A stretch of DNA of 64,000 nt from Methylocystis parvus OBBP (GTDB taxonomy: Bacteria; Pseudomonadota; Alphaproteobacteria; Rhizobiales; Beijerinckiaceae): contig NZ_CP092968.1 of assembly GCF_027571405.1 (NCBI RefSeq), positions 2,170,001 to 2,234,000 of the forward strand, in the 5' to 3' direction. Of this stretch, positions 9,004 through 20,040 are shown in pieces (positions within the stretch are counted from its first letter, which is position 1; each line of letters starts with the position of its first letter). The position numbers and the translations under genes are program-made. Under the pieces are notes generated by a model. The model was not told where the DNA came from, searched no databases, and saw only the letters and a list, made by a program, of their open reading frames with translations.

Positions 9004-10212
9004 TTATGCGTCAGATCGCGCGCGCGGCCCCGTCAGCATCTTGAAATACAGTAGCGCGAAGAGGCCGTAAGCCAGGCTCCACAGCCCGGCTGCGACAGCG
9101 AGGGAGGCGAAATAATATTCGCCCGTAAAGGGCGCGCTGACGCGCAGCGCCGCCGCGAGCGTCACCAAGACATAAATGGCCGCCGTCCCCCGATCGGCGA
9201 CAAGCGCGCGCCCCGTGTGGCCGCGCGTCGCGCGAGTCATCACGGCGAGCGTCATCGTTCCAATGGCGCCGGCGGTGAGCGCGTGCAGAGGCGCGGTCGA
9301 GTCCGTGACGCCAAGAAATTCGTTCGCGCCCATGAACAGCAAGCCGAGCGCAAGCCAGCCATAGCCCAGATGCAGCACGAACAGCAGAGGCTCCGCCCCC
9401 GTGTTGGCGCCGCGCCAGCGCATGAGCCGCGCAAACAGCGCGGCGCCTGCGATAATCTCGAGAATGGCGGTCGCTCTCGCATCTGGGAACGCGACCCAGG
9501 CGATGAGCGCCAGGAGCGTTGCCGCCAACGCGAAGCGGTCGAGCCCGCCGAAAGGAGCTGGTTCGACGGCGCCCGGCAAGGTTTTGGCCAGCCAGTTGCG
9601 GGTGAAGCTCGGCGTGATGCGCCCGCCGATAAGGGCGACGAGCATGGCGAGCGTCGCGACGCCCATGCGCGCCCCGAAGACGCCTGTCGCGGCGATGTTC
9701 ATCGCGTCGAGGTGCGTGAGCATATTGCCGACAAAGAGAAGGGCGAGGGCCGCCGCCATGGGTAGGTTGCGCCAGTTCCGCCCGGTCACGATCTCACGCG
9801 CGACGACAAGCAGGAACACGGCCGGAAAGGCGAGATCGAGCGCCGCCGCGATGGGCGCCGGGACGCTCGCCGAAAAGAAAATGGCGACGCGACCGAGAAG
9901 CCATAGCGCGACAAGACCGGCGAGCGGCGCGCCTTGCAGGGGCATTCGCCCCGTCCAATTGGGGATCGCCGTGAGCAGAAATCCCGCCACGACGGCGCCG
10001 CCGAAACCGAAGGCCATCTCATGCGGATGCCAGATGCTCGGCGAGAATCGCGTCGGCAACTCAGCGGCCATCTCGAAATAGGCGATCGAAAGCGGCAGCG
10101 CGACGGCGGCCCAGAGCGCGGCGGCGAGAAAGAAGGGACGAAACCCCGCCGAAAGGAAGGTCGCCAGGAACGTTCGGCTCTCCTGGGCGCAGTAACGCGG
10201 AATGGCGGGCAT
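9004..10212 (-). CDS. nnrS: NnrS family membrane protein
   Basis: The 402-residue product is a polytopic membrane protein of about 12 helices, with the NnrS-type N-terminal pattern SAGFRPFFLAAALWAAVALPL, WHPHEMAFGFGGAVVAGFLLTAIPNWTG and later LHALTAGAIGTMTLAVMTRATRGHTGR. NnrS is a heme- and copper-containing protein that protects against nitric oxide; its exact mechanism is not settled. AGGAGAGG precedes the ATG at 10212. The gene converges on the NO reductase gene with about 120 bp between the stops, so the two are separately transcribed but functionally linked. It diverges from the giant sensor kinase with 174 bp between starts. Confidence 0.92.
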   Translation of the reverse strand: MPAIPRYCAQESRTFLATFLSAGFRPFFLAAALWAAVALPLSIAYFEMAAELPTRFSPSIWHPHEMAFGFGGAVVAGFLLTAIPNWTGRMPLQGAPLAGLVALWLLGRVAIFFSASVPAPIAAALDLAFPAVFLLVVAREIVTGRNWRNLPMAAALALLFVGNMLTHLDAMNIAATGVFGARMGVATLAMLVALIGGRITPSFTRNWLAKTLPGAVEPAPFGGLDRFALAATLLALIAWVAFPDARATAILEIIAGAALFARLMRWRGANTGAEPLLFVLHLGYGWLALGLLFMGANEFLGVTDSTAPLHALTAGAIGTMTLAVMTRATRGHTGRALVADRGTAAIYVLVTLAAALRVSAPFTGEYYFASLAVAAGLWSLAYGLFALLYFKMLTGPRARSDA

Positions 10213-10386
10213 GATACGCCTCTCCTGAGGTCATGAAGCATTGCAGAATGGCGTGCGCCCGGCCAAGCCGCAACACAAACGACGCCGAACGGACGTCGCG
10301 CCCGGGGGCTTCGAGCATCAGCGGGGCTACAGCCCAGCTGCAACCCTGAGCCTTGCCCGCTCCATCACTGGGTCTAGATATCGTTT

Positions 10387-13300
10387 ATGCCTGACGGAGC
10401 TAAATCCTTGGAACAAAATTCGGCGGCTCGGCAGACTGGATCTGTCGAGATTGGGAAACAGACAAGCCAGAATCGCTCCGACGACCAGTTGCGCGCGATG
10501 CTTCACGCGCTGCAGGCGATGAAAACAGGGGATTTCAACGTATGCTTACCCAATGACTGGGACGGCCTTATCGGGAAGATCGCTGATTGCTTTAACGATA
10601 TCCGCGCTCTTAACCAGCGCATGGCGACTGAGCTTGAGCGAGTGGGGCAAGCCGTCGGACGCGAGGGATTCACCCGTCAGCGCGTGAAATTTACAAACCG
10701 TTCCGGCGCCTGGGGCGGGATGGAAAGCTCGGTCAATACGCTGATCGACGATCTGCTTTGGCCTACCAATGAAGTCACGCGCGCAATTGGCGCCGTCGCC
10801 CAAGGAGATCTCCTGCAAACCGTTCGTCTTGAAGTCGACGGGCGCCCACTTCTCGGCGAATTTCTGCGTTCGGCGAAAATAGTCAATCGCATGATTGGCC
10901 AGTTGCGGGAATGCACATCCGAGGTAACTCGTGTTGCGAGAGAGGTCGGAACCGAAGGAAAGCTTGGCGGCCAGGCGCAGGTGCGCGACGTGACGGGTGT
11001 GTGGAAAGAACTCACCGAATCCGTGAATTTCATGGCGGACAATTTGACCAGCCAGGTAAGAAACATTGCCGAAGTAACCATCGCCGTCGCCAATGGCGAT
11101 CTCTCGAAGAAGATCACGGTCGATGTTCGCGGCGAAATTCTCCAGCTGAAAGAAGCCATCAATACGATGGTGGATCAGTTGCGGTCATTTGCATCTGAGG
11201 TGACGCGCGTAGCGCGCGAAGTCGGAACCGATGGGAAATTGGGGGGACAAGCAACCGTGCCCGGGGTCGCCGGGACATGGAAAGACCTTACGGATTCCGT
11301 GAACGCGATGTGCGGCAATCTGACGGATCAGGTCCGCAACATTGCACAAGTGACAACCGCCGTGGCCCGCGGTGATCTCTCGCGGAAAATTACGGTGGAT
11401 GTCAAAGGGGAAATTCTCGAACTCAAGCAAACCATCAACACGATGGTGGATCAGCTCAATTCATTCGCCTCCGAAGTCACTCGCGTCGCCCGCGAGGTCG
11501 GCACCGAAGGAAAGCTTGGCGGCCAGGCCGTGGTGCCCGGAGTCGGCGGCACCTGGAAAGATTTGACCGATAACGTCAACTTCATGGCGTCTAATTTGAC
11601 GGCGCAAGTGCGCAACATAGCCGAAGTTTCAACCGCAATCGCCAATGGCGATCTTTCAAAGCAGATCACCGTCAACGTTTCCGGTGAGATCTTGCAACTT
11701 AAGGAGACCATCAACACGATGGTCGATCAATTGAACGCTTTCGCCGGCGAAGTCACGCGCGTCGCGCGCGAAGTGGGAACGGAGGGGCGCTTGGGCGGCC
11801 AGGCGCAGGTTCTTGGCGTGGCCGGCACATGGAAAGATCTGACCGACTCCGTCAACTCCATGGCCGGCAATTTGACGGCTCAGGTCCGAAATATCGCGGA
11901 GGTTACGACGGCCGTCGCCCGGGGCGATCTGTCCCGCAAAATAACCGTCGACGTAAAAGGCGAAATTCTTGAACTTAAGAACACGATCAACACCATGGTT
12001 GATCAGTTGAACGCCTTCGCGTCGGAAGTGACGCGCGTTGCGCGCGAGGTCGGCACCGAAGGCAAACTCGGCGGCCAAGCGCAGGTGCCGGGCGTCGCCG
12101 GCACTTGGAAGGATCTGACTGACAACGTCAATTTCATGGCAGGAAATTTGACGGCCCAGGTGCGCAACATCGCCGAAGTCGCCACGGCGATCGCGACGGG
12201 CGATCTATCGAAGAAAATTACCGTCGACGTGCGTGGCGAAATCCTGCTTCTGAAGGAGACTCTCAACACCACGGTCGATCAGCTCAACGCCTTCGCTGGA
12301 GAAGTCACGCGCGTTGCGCGCGAAGTCGGAACGGACGGTCGTCTTGGAGGTCAGGCGGTGGTGCCTGGCGTCGGCGGCACGTGGAAGGATCTAACGGAGA
12401 ACGTCAATTTGTTGGCGGCGAACCTGACGACGCAAGTACGAAATATCGCCGAAGTCACGACGGCGGTCGCGCGCGGCGATTTGAGCCGAAAAATTACTGT
12501 CGATGTGAAGGGCGAAATTCTCGAACTTAAAAACACGATCAATACGATGGTCGATCAGCTGAACGCCTTCGCCTCGGAGGTGACGCGCGTCGCTCGAGAA
12601 GTCGGCACCGAAGGCAAACTCGGCGGACAAGCGCAGGTGCCTGGCGTCGCCGGCACTTGGAAGGATCTAACGGATACTGTGAACGTTATGGCCGCCAATC
12701 TCACTGAACAGGTGCGAGGAATCGTCAAGGTCGTGACGGCCGTCGCTGAAGGCGATCTAACGCAAAGCCTTACGGTAAAGTCGAAAGGCGAAGTCGCGGC
12801 GCTCGCCGATACGATTAACAATATGACCCGAACATTGGCGACCTTCGCCGATCAGGTCACCACGGTCGCGCGCGAGGTTGGCGTCGAGGGACGCCTTGGC
12901 GGGCAGGCGCATGTGCCGGGCGCTGCGGGGACGTGGAAGGATCTCACCGGAAATGTGAATCTCCTTGCCGCAAATTTGACGACGCAGGTCCGCTCGATCG
13001 CCGATGTCGCGACCGCTGTGACCAAGGGTGATCTAACTCGCCTCATTCAAGTAGACGCCCGAGGCGAAGTGGCGGAACTTAAAGACAACATCAATACGAT
13101 GATTGATAATCTCCGCCTGACGACGGAGCATAATACCGAGCAGGATTGGTTAAAAACGAATCTTGCAAAGTTTACGTCCATGCTTCAGGGGCAGCGCGAT
13201 CTGAACTCAGTTGGTCGGTTGCTGCTTTCAGAGCTGTCGCCGCTCGTCAACGCGCATCAGGGCGTAATATATCAAATGGTCAGCGACGATGGCGCGCATG

Positions 13301-15855
13301 TGCTGCAAATTCTTTCCGCTTATGCAGGAGATAATGAGAACGGTCACAGGACTAAGCTCAAGATCGGCGAAGGGCTCGTCGGACAATGCGCGGCGGATAA
13401 ACGGCGTTTGATGATCAAAGATGTGCCGGTCGACGCGGTTCCAATTCGCTCGACTTTTTTCAGGTCCGTTCCACGCAGCATCATCGTTCTGCCGGTGCTG
13501 TTCGAAGGACAAGTAAAAGCGGTGATCGAACTCGCGACCATGGGAGAGTTCACACTGTTGCAGACGACATTTCTCGAACAATTAACAGCGTCAATCGGCA
13601 TCGTGCTCAATTCGATCGAAGCAACGATGCAGACAGAGGGACTTCTTGTGCAGTCCCAGACGCTTGCCGTGGAGCTGCAAACGCAACAGCGCGAGCTGCA
13701 GAATACGAACGACCAGCTTGAACTTAAGGCGCAGCAAGTTGCCGAACGCAACGTTGAAGTCGAGCGCAAGAACCAGCAGCTCGAACAGGCTCGACGGGCA
13801 TTGGAGGAAAAAGCAGCGGAGCTCGCCCTAACTTCTAAGTATAAATCAGAGTTCCTGGCGAATATGAGCCATGAACTGCGGACGCCCCTGAATTCGATCC
13901 TGATCCTCGGTCAGCAGCTTGGCGAGAACCCCGAGAGCAATTTGACTCCAAAGCAGGTTGAATTTGCAAGGACGATCCATAGCGCCGGCACAGATCTTCT
14001 CAATCTCATTTCGGATATTTTAGACCTCTCAAAAATCGAGTCTGGCACTGTCACGGTCGAAGCTGAGGAGGTTTTCTTCCAAAATCTTCTCGACCGGATT
14101 GCGTTGCCCTTCCGACACGACGCGGACAGTCGCGGTCTGTCCTTCGACCTCCACAGCGAAACCTCTATAGGCCGCAGTATTGTCACCGACCCGAAAAGGC
14201 TTCAACAAGTCCTCAAAAATCTCCTTTCGAACGCATTCAAATTCACCGAGAGCGGCGGCGTGAAGCTCGATGTGCACGCCGCAACGGAGGGTTGGACCGC
14301 GGGCCATCCCATTCTTTCACAGGCCTCGCTCGTCGTCGCCTTCAGCGTAAGCGATACAGGCGTCGGCATACCGCCCGAGAAACAGAAAATCATCTTCGAG
14401 GCGTTTCAACAGGCCGACTCATCGACAAGCAGACGCTATGGGGGGACGGGACTTGGCCTTGCTATTAGTCGTGAGCTTGCGTCGTTGCTAGGCGGCGAAA
14501 TCCAGTTGCGTTCGACTCCCGGCGAGGGGTCAACGTTTACGCTCTACCTTCCGACCGCATATGTTGGCCCTAGTATCGCCGTAAGCGTCAATCCAAATGT
14601 TCGGATCCCCCAAGCAACCCCCGACGATGCAGTGGCGACCGAGCCGATAGCGGATGATCGAAATCATATCGCCGAGGGGGACAAAGTTCTTCTCATTGTC
14701 GAAGACGATCCTGACTTCGCGAGTGTGCTTGCCGATTATGGCCGGAGCAATGGTCTAAGGATCGTTACCGCCACAAATGGAGGCGAGGCGATCGAACTCG
14801 CGCGCTTCTTTAGGCCAAGCGCGATCACGCTTGATGTTTTTCTCCCGGACATGCTCGGTTGGAGCGTTCTATCGCGACTCAAACAAGATTCCGGGCTTCG
14901 TCACATCCCGGTCCTGATGTTGACGATCGACGAAAATCGGCAACATGGCCTTGCCCGCGGCGCTTTTAGCTTTTTCACCAAACCTGTCGACGCCGAAGAG
15001 TTGAAATTTGCTTTGCAGCGAATGCTTGATTTTTCAACGCCGCGGCGTCGTCGGCTGCTCGTGGTCGAAGACGATCCCGTGCAGCGGCTCGCTATTCGCA
15101 GTTTGATCGAGCACGACGATGTCGAGATCTCTGAGGCGGCGTCCGGGCAGGAAGCCCTGGTCGCGTTAAAATCGAAAGATTGGGACTGCGTTGTGCTCGA
15201 TTTGACGCTTCCTGATATGTCAGGGTTCGACGTGCTCGAACGCCTTAACGGAGGAAATGGTCACGTCATCGACTATCCGATCGTTGTCTTCACGGGGAAA
15301 AGGCTCCTGCAAGAGGAAGATATTCGTCTTCGTGCAATGGCGCGAAGCATTGTGATCAAGGGCGTCGAATCCCCTGAGCGCCTGCTCGACGAAACTGCCC
15401 TGTTCATGCACAGGGTGATCGCGAACCTTCCGGTCGAGAAGCAGCGTATGCTTGAACGCTTGCACAGCTCGGATGAGGATTTGGTTGGGCGGACGGTTTT
15501 GCTTGTGGACGATGACCCTCGTAATATCTTTGCGCTAGCGAGCGTCCTCGAGCGTCGGGGCATGCGGGTTCTCACGGCCACGACAGGTGGCGAAGCGATC
15601 GACCTCGTTGAGAACGATTGCGCAATCTCAATTGTGCTTGTGGATATCATGATGCCCGAGATGGATGGGTATCAAACGATACAAATCATCCGTCAGGACC
15701 CTACGCTTTGGAGTCTTCCGATCGTCGCGCTTACCGCAAAGGCCATGAAAGGGGATCGCGAAAAATGCCTTCGTGCTGGCGCTTCGGATTATCTCGCCAA
15801 GCCCGTTAATACAGAACAGCTCCTCTCGGCTCTTCGCATGTGGCTGCACCGATGA
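10387..15855 (+). CDS. Poly-HAMP hybrid histidine kinase with GAF and three receiver domains
   Basis: This 1822-residue protein has no visible transmembrane segment. Domains in order: divergent HAMP-like segments (about 20-178), eight tandem 92-residue HAMP-containing units (179-914), a GAF domain (about 935-1080), a coiled coil (1085-1150), a HisKA dimerisation domain with phospho-acceptor His1162 in [15 protein letters not shown], an HATPase ([33 protein letters not shown]), and receivers with predicted phospho-Asp 1483, 1605 and 1753. The layout recalls cytoplasmic group III (Nik1-like) osmosensing kinases of fungi and poly-HAMP kinases of bacteria. No clear Shine-Dalgarno precedes ATG 10387. 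The stop overlaps the next gene's start by 4 bp (ATGA), so the two kinases are cotranslated. The stimulus is unknown. Confidence 0.92.
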   Translation: MPDGAKSLEQNSAARQTGSVEIGKQTSQNRSDDQLRAMLHALQAMKTGDFNVCLPNDWDGLIGKIADCFNDIRALNQRMATELERVGQAVGREGFTRQRVKFTNRSGAWGGMESSVNTLIDDLLWPTNEVTRAIGAVAQGDLLQTVRLEVDGRPLLGEFLRSAKIVNRMIGQLRECTSEVTRVAREVGTEGKLGGQAQVRDVTGVWKELTESVNFMADNLTSQVRNIAEVTIAVANGDLSKKITVDVRGEILQLKEAINTMVDQLRSFASEVTRVAREVGTDGKLGGQATVPGVAGTWKDLTDSVNAMCGNLTDQVRNIAQVTTAVARGDLSRKITVDVKGEILELKQTINTMVDQLNSFASEVTRVAREVGTEGKLGGQAVVPGVGGTWKDLTDNVNFMASNLTAQVRNIAEVSTAIANGDLSKQITVNVSGEILQLKETINTMVDQLNAFAGEVTRVAREVGTEGRLGGQAQVLGVAGTWKDLTDSVNSMAGNLTAQVRNIAEVTTAVARGDLSRKITVDVKGEILELKNTINTMVDQLNAFASEVTRVAREVGTEGKLGGQAQVPGVAGTWKDLTDNVNFMAGNLTAQVRNIAEVATAIATGDLSKKITVDVRGEILLLKETLNTTVDQLNAFAGEVTRVAREVGTDGRLGGQAVVPGVGGTWKDLTENVNLLAANLTTQVRNIAEVTTAVARGDLSRKITVDVKGEILELKNTINTMVDQLNAFASEVTRVAREVGTEGKLGGQAQVPGVAGTWKDLTDTVNVMAANLTEQVRGIVKVVTAVAEGDLTQSLTVKSKGEVAALADTINNMTRTLATFADQVTTVAREVGVEGRLGGQAHVPGAAGTWKDLTGNVNLLAANLTTQVRSIADVATAVTKGDLTRLIQVDARGEVAELKDNINTMIDNLRLTTEHNTEQDWLKTNLAKFTSMLQGQRDLNSVGRLLLSELSPLVNAHQGVIYQMVSDDGAHVLQILSAYAGDNENGHRTKLKIGEGLVGQCAADKRRLMIKDVPVDAVPIRSTFFRSVPRSIIVLPVLFEGQVKAVIELATMGEFTLLQTTFLEQLTASIGIVLNSIEATMQTEGLLVQSQTLAVELQTQQRELQNTNDQLELKAQQVAERNVEVERKNQQLEQARRALEEKAAELALTSKYKSEFLANMSHELRTPLNSILILGQQLGENPESNLTPKQVEFARTIHSAGTDLLNLISDILDLSKIESGTVTVEAEEVFFQNLLDRIALPFRHDADSRGLSFDLHSETSIGRSIVTDPKRLQQVLKNLLSNAFKFTESGGVKLDVHAATEGWTAGHPILSQASLVVAFSVSDTGVGIPPEKQKIIFEAFQQADSSTSRRYGGTGLGLAISRELASLLGGEIQLRSTPGEGSTFTLYLPTAYVGPSIAVSVNPNVRIPQATPDDAVATEPIADDRNHIAEGDKVLLIVEDDPDFASVLADYGRSNGLRIVTATNGGEAIELARFFRPSAITLDVFLPDMLGWSVLSRLKQDSGLRHIPVLMLTIDENRQHGLARGAFSFFTKPVDAEELKFALQRMLDFSTPRRRRLLVVEDDPVQRLAIRSLIEHDDVEISEAASGQEALVALKSKDWDCVVLDLTLPDMSGFDVLERLNGGNGHVIDYPIVVFTGKRLLQEEDIRLRAMARSIVIKGVESPERLLDETALFMHRVIANLPVEKQRMLERLHSSDEDLVGRTVLLVDDDPRNIFALASVLERRGMRVLTATTGGEAIDLVENDCAISIVLVDIMMPEMDGYQTIQIIRQDPTLWSLPIVALTAKAMKGDREKCLRAGASDYLAKPVNTEQLLSALRMWLHR
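10921..13126 (+). repeat. Eight in-frame tandem repeats of about 276 bp (HAMP units)
   Basis: Each unit encodes 92 residues (the last one 91), opening with [10 protein letters not shown] and containing [26 protein letters not shown] and GDLS.KITVDV.GEIL. Units 1, 3 and 5 share SK(K/Q)ITV with KE, while units 2, 4 and 6 share [16 protein letters not shown]. This suggests duplication of a two-unit module. Units 7 and 8 are diverged. Confidence 0.9.
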
Positions 15856-17342
15856 CGCACAGTCAAAGCACTGGAGCTCCCGATAAGGTAAAAATTCTTC
15901 TGGTCGATGATCAACCAGGAAAGCTGACGAGCTATGAAGCCATACTTGACGAGCTCGACCAGAAGTTGCTTAAAGCGAATTCAGCAAAAGAGGCGCTTGA
16001 TCTTCTGCTCAGGAACAATGACATCGCCATAATTTTGATCGACGTATGCATGCCGGACCTCGACGGCTTTGAATTGGCGAAAATCATCCGCGAACATCCC
16101 CGTTTTCAGGACACCGCCATTATCTTCGTCTCTGCAATTAATATTACGGAGATCGACGCCATGAAAGGCTATGAACTGGGAGCAGTCGACTATGTCCCCG
16201 TTCCCGTCGTGCCGAATGTGCTTCGAGCCAAAGTGCGGGTGTTTATCGATCTATTCACAAAAACGCGCGCGCTGGCGCGAATGAATGAAGAGCTTGAAAA
16301 GCGCGTCGCCGAACGTACTGCGCAGCTTGAAGCCGCGGTTGCGCGGCAGGAACTCTTGGCGCGCGAAGTGGACCACCGCGCCCGCAATGCTCTCGCTGTC
16401 ATTCAGTCGATCGTTGCGCTGACGCCCGCCGAGAACATACGGTCTTTTTCGGAGTCGGTCACAGGACGTATCCGCGCGATGGCGACGGCGCATAATCTTT
16501 TGTCGGCATCGCGCTGGCAGGGGGTCGATCTGATCAGTCTCGCAAAGGAAGAGCTTGCTCCATTTGCCGACGAAAACCGAATCGCCATCAATGGCGAAGC
16601 CGTATCGATTTCCCCAACCGCCGCCCAAAGTCTTGCGCTCGTGCTACATGAATTGGCGACTAACGCTGCGAAATACGGAGCCTTAAAGGATCCTGACGGA
16701 AAGCTTACTGTCACATGGGATCTATGCGACGAACGCCTGGAGCTCGTCTGGAACGAGGATTGCGCTGTTGAGGGCGACCCTCAGTCACGGGTGGGGTTTG
16801 GTTCAAAGGTTATCGAAACGAGCATCCGAAATCAGTTGCGCGGCGCTATCGAGCGAGAATGGAGGTCGCGCGGCCTGGTTTGTACGATAAGGTTGCCCCG
16901 CAGGCATTTTGCGATACCTGAGCTTGCTGGAACGAGCGTGGAAGAACCGGGTTTGGTCGTAGATAGTGAAAGCCTTCGTGGTCGTCGGCTTTTGGTGCTC
17001 GAGGACGAGCCGTTAATTGCAATGATGACATGCGAGGTCGTTCGGGAGCTCAATGCCGATGTTCTTGGTCCCTTTGCGTCCATAGCGGACGCGCGACAAG
17101 CCATGCTGGAGTCCGTCGACGCCGCGCTGCTCGATGTAAACGTTGGCGGCGAACTCGTTTATGGTTTCGCGGGCGAACTCCAGAGTCGTGGCGTGCCCGT
17201 CGTGTTCGTCACGGGTTATCATGCTTACGCGGTCGATGAACAGTTTGGGTTTGCGCGCGTCCTTACAAAACCAATTGAACGCGATGACCTTGGAATCGCA
17301 TTAACGCAGTTGTTTGCGCCCAAGAGAGTCGGCGCCGGCTGA
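15852..17342 (+). CDS. Receiver - HWE/HisKA2 histidine kinase - receiver protein
   Basis: The 496-residue product starts with a receiver domain (ILLVDDQPGKLTSYEAIL, phospho-Asp in IILIDVCMPDLDGFE), then a coiled-coil linker with RVAERTAQLEAAV. An HWE/HisKA_2-type kinase follows: REVDHRARNALAVIQSIV with the acceptor His, LALVLHELATNAAKYGAL as the N box, and VGFGSKVIE near the G box. A second receiver ends the protein (LLVLEDEPLIAMM, AALLDVNVGGELVYG, VLTKPIE). ATG 15852 overlaps the upstream stop as ATGA, preferred over GTG 15840 because of that coupling. It probably exchanges phosphate with the poly-HAMP kinase. HWE kinases are typical of alphaproteobacteria and often feed general stress or light responses. 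The output target is not visible. Confidence 0.9.
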   Translation: MTHSQSTGAPDKVKILLVDDQPGKLTSYEAILDELDQKLLKANSAKEALDLLLRNNDIAIILIDVCMPDLDGFELAKIIREHPRFQDTAIIFVSAINITEIDAMKGYELGAVDYVPVPVVPNVLRAKVRVFIDLFTKTRALARMNEELEKRVAERTAQLEAAVARQELLAREVDHRARNALAVIQSIVALTPAENIRSFSESVTGRIRAMATAHNLLSASRWQGVDLISLAKEELAPFADENRIAINGEAVSISPTAAQSLALVLHELATNAAKYGALKDPDGKLTVTWDLCDERLELVWNEDCAVEGDPQSRVGFGSKVIETSIRNQLRGAIEREWRSRGLVCTIRLPRRHFAIPELAGTSVEEPGLVVDSESLRGRRLLVLEDEPLIAMMTCEVVRELNADVLGPFASIADARQAMLESVDAALLDVNVGGELVYGFAGELQSRGVPVVFVTGYHAYAVDEQFGFARVLTKPIERDDLGIALTQLFAPKRVGAG

Positions 17343-17496
17343 TCGCCGGTTGCCATGATTTTACCTTGTTTTCCCGCGTCGCGTTAGGACGAAATACAAA
17401 ATTTCTGACCTTGAAATAGTTTTGAAACGCTTTAGTTGACCCGTGTCCAGCATTGCCCGGTAGCTTGCGCAGGGCCCTTTTACAGGCGAGCGACAA

Positions 17497-17835
17497 ATGA
17501 CCCGGATACTCATCGTCGAAGACGAGGCCATGATTGCGCTTTATCTTTCGCAGGAGTTGTCTGAAGCTGGCTATCGGGTTATTGGGCCAGCCGCGTCGAA
17601 CGAAGAAGCGTTACAATTAATTGATGGGGTTGGATGTGACGGCGCCTTGCTAGATGTGGATCTCGGCTGCGAAACGTCCGAAGTCGTGGCGATCCGCCTC
17701 AGAGAGCGCGGCGTTTTGTTCGCGGCATTAACGGGTTACGCGGCAAGTTGTCAACCGGTCGCATTTGAGAATGCGCCAATTCTCAAGAAGCCTGTTTGTA
17801 TTAAAGAATTACTGCGAGTGTTGCGTAATTGGTAA
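17497..17835 (+). CDS. Single-domain response regulator
   Basis: A 112-residue stand-alone receiver: acidic pocket in RILIVEDEAMIALYL, phospho-Asp in CDGALLDVDLGCETSEV, the conserved Thr in FAALTGYA, and the Lys in ILKKPV. There is no output domain, so it probably acts as a phosphate shuttle or sink or by protein contact. It resembles the C-terminal receiver of the preceding HWE kinase protein (LLDV-LG, TGY, KKP), which suggests origin by duplication of that domain. It lies 154 bp after that gene on the same strand and may have its own promoter. Likely partners are the two upstream kinases. Confidence 0.85.
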   Translation: MTRILIVEDEAMIALYLSQELSEAGYRVIGPAASNEEALQLIDGVGCDGALLDVDLGCETSEVVAIRLRERGVLFAALTGYAASCQPVAFENAPILKKPVCIKELLRVLRNW

Positions 17836-18207
17836 TCGCTTCGAGTTTGAAGCGAACATTTCTAAATATGGCTCCGCCAGAGGGATTATCTTCGCCCACG
17901 ATCTACCAAGCTGATTCCCGATGACCGAACGCAAGCGCTGTTTTGATCGCACTTTCAAAACGGGATCGCGTTGGACAAGTCTGATCTCCTAATTTGGAGA
18001 TCAGACTTGCGTCTAAACTTGATCCTTCGCTTGAGCCGAACGGCCGGCCTGGCACGAAATTATCGGCGATCCGACTTACGCCGACACCATTCTCGATCGC
18101 GTCGTCCACAACGCACCCCATCGAGTTGTCCGGCGAGAGCCTGCCCCAAGCCCGCGCCAAAACAGAAAACAGCTCGCCGCTCCACCCCAATCTGGATATG
18201 TCTACGT
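17836..18207. other. Convergent intergenic region with a long perfect inverted repeat
   Basis: These 372 bases lie between the convergent response regulator and ABC exporter genes and hold no supported gene. The main element is a 14-bp perfect inverted repeat, listed separately. The remaining ORFs have no recognisable product. Confidence 0.5.
17976..18009. repeat. 14-bp perfect inverted repeat with 6-nt loop
   Basis: CAAGTCTGATCTCC and GGAGATCAGACTTG flank the loop TAATTT. It sits between two convergent genes and could end transcription from both sides, but neither strand has a T-run after the stem. It could instead be a repeat-family hairpin. Confidence 0.6.
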
Positions 18208-20040
18208 TTAATCGTCATCAAAGGACGAAATATTGCGACGATACATCGCCGCATAAACTCCATCATTGTTCAAAAGGTCAGTGTGGCTTCCCTGCTCCAA
18301 GATAGCGCCGTCGCGCAACACGATAATGCGGTGCGCATCCCGCACGGTCGCAAGTCGATGGGCAATTACGATGCTCGTCCGTCCCGTCAGCAACGTTCGC
18401 AACGCCTGCTGGATTTCCGCTTCGACGAAACTGTCGATGCTAGCGGTAGCTTCGTCGAGAATGAGAATTTTTGGATCGGCGCACAAAGCGCGAGCGAAAC
18501 TCAACAACTGCCGTTGCCCGATCGATAGGTTCTGCCCTCTCTGTTCCAGATGCGTGTCGTATCCATTGGGTAGCGACATAATAAATTCATGAGCGCGAAC
18601 GGCGCGCGCTGCATCGATAGCCGCTTCGCGGCTGGCGGCGGTCGCATATAGAATGTTTTCCAAAACCGTTCCCGTAAACAGAAATGGATCCTGAAGGACT
18701 ATGGCGACATTCGCGCCGATAGAGGCCTGCTTCAAGTCACGCACATCTATGTCGTTGATGAGAACTCGCCCATCCCAAACATCGTAAAAACGATGCGCAA
18801 GCGCTGCAATGCTCGTCTTACCAGAACCGGTCGGTCCTACAAGCGCCACAACCTCACTCGGTGCGACAGTGAAACTGACGCCCTTCAATACCGGTCGGCC
18901 CGGCCTGTATCCGAAGCTGACATTTTCAAATGTGAGAGAGAGTTCATTCGCTGCAATATTCTTTGCGATCGGCTTGTCTTCCAGAGCGATGGGAACATCG
19001 AGAACCTCAAATATTCTTTTACCGGAGGCTGTCGCACGTTGCATCATCGTGTATTGCATCGAGACAGTTCGTATCGGATCGAAGAAGCGTTGCACATAAA
19101 AAATGAAGGCGACCATGACACCGATGTCGATGCTACCATCGCTTACCATTTTTCCACCGATGACGATTACGACGGCGGTCGCCGCGCCCATCAAAATATC
19201 GACAGCGGGCACCATTATCTGGGAGGCAAAGGAGGCGGCAAGATGCGCCCGGTAGTTGTCGTCGACCTTCTCGGAAAAGTCGCGCAAGTTCGCCGCTTCA
19301 CGTCGTGAACCCTGAACAATGCGCACGCCCCCGATGTTCTCGGCCAGCGCGCCATTCACGATTGAAGACGTGTCGCGCGCGCGACTAAACGCGGACTTCG
19401 CCCAGGGCAGCCAAACAGCGCGAATGGCGACGAGCACAGGGATGACCGTGAGGGAGAGCAATGCCAATCGCCATTCCATAGCGAGAAGCATGCCGATGAT
19501 TCCGAAAAGAAGAACCAGGTCACCCGTCGCGGCGATCGAGGTTTCAAAAAATTCTTGCAGCGCATTCACATCGCCCTGGAGCCTCGACATGATCCGACCT
19601 ACATGGGTCTTATCCATGAAGGAGAGCGAAATTTTTTGAAGATGAACGAACATCGCCTTGCGTAGATCGAATATAACTTTTTGCGCCAGCCGCGCCGCCG
19701 TCGTTTCCTGAAGATAGCTGGAAGCAGCGTTGAGGATGATCAGAAAAACGAAGGCGGATAGCACTGAATTTAGATCGAAGCTTCCGGGCTTACCTACGAT
19801 GCTGTCGACAGCGAGTCTTATCGCGTATGGAATGCAGACTTGAGTTGCGACGAACGCAAGCACAGCGATGACAGCGAACGCCAGTTCTTTCTTATAGGGT
19901 GCGACGAACGGCCAGATACGACGAATGATTCCAGAATCGATCGCGACGAAAATCTCTTCGCCCACTTCGCTTTGCGTTCCGGGAGCGCCATGGAAATTCC
20001 CGCCGCCGACGGCTCTCCCGCCCAATTCCATGAAACTCAT
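18208..20040 (-). CDS. ABC exporter half-transporter, catalytically complete ATPase partner
   Basis: The 610-residue protein has a six-helix type I exporter membrane domain (about 35-330) and a C-terminal ATPase. Walker A is GPTGSGKTS (about 401), the signature is the altered LSIGQRQLL (about 504), Walker B is ILILDEATASIDS with the catalytic Glu, and the H-loop is IVIAHRL. The start overlaps the upstream exporter's stop as ATGA. Its partner at 20037-21911 has a canonical LSGGQ but Asp for the Walker B Glu. Together they match the asymmetric sites of heterodimeric exporters such as TM287/288 or BmrCD. The substrate is unknown. The gene is the last of a minus-strand unit headed by the FMN reductase or the acyl-CoA-dehydrogenase-like gene. 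Confidence 0.88.
   Translation of the reverse strand: MSFMELGGRAVGGGNFHGAPGTQSEVGEEIFVAIDSGIIRRIWPFVAPYKKELAFAVIAVLAFVATQVCIPYAIRLAVDSIVGKPGSFDLNSVLSAFVFLIILNAASSYLQETTAARLAQKVIFDLRKAMFVHLQKISLSFMDKTHVGRIMSRLQGDVNALQEFFETSIAATGDLVLLFGIIGMLLAMEWRLALLSLTVIPVLVAIRAVWLPWAKSAFSRARDTSSIVNGALAENIGGVRIVQGSRREAANLRDFSEKVDDNYRAHLAASFASQIMVPAVDILMGAATAVVIVIGGKMVSDGSIDIGVMVAFIFYVQRFFDPIRTVSMQYTMMQRATASGKRIFEVLDVPIALEDKPIAKNIAANELSLTFENVSFGYRPGRPVLKGVSFTVAPSEVVALVGPTGSGKTSIAALAHRFYDVWDGRVLINDIDVRDLKQASIGANVAIVLQDPFLFTGTVLENILYATAASREAAIDAARAVRAHEFIMSLPNGYDTHLEQRGQNLSIGQRQLLSFARALCADPKILILDEATASIDSFVEAEIQQALRTLLTGRTSIVIAHRLATVRDAHRIIVLRDGAILEQGSHTDLLNNDGVYAAMYRRNISSFDDD

Noticed and set aside
10921..13126. 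CRISPR-like or transposon-derived direct repeats
   Set aside because: The repeats are contiguous, 276 bp long, without spacers, and encode HAMP units in one frame.
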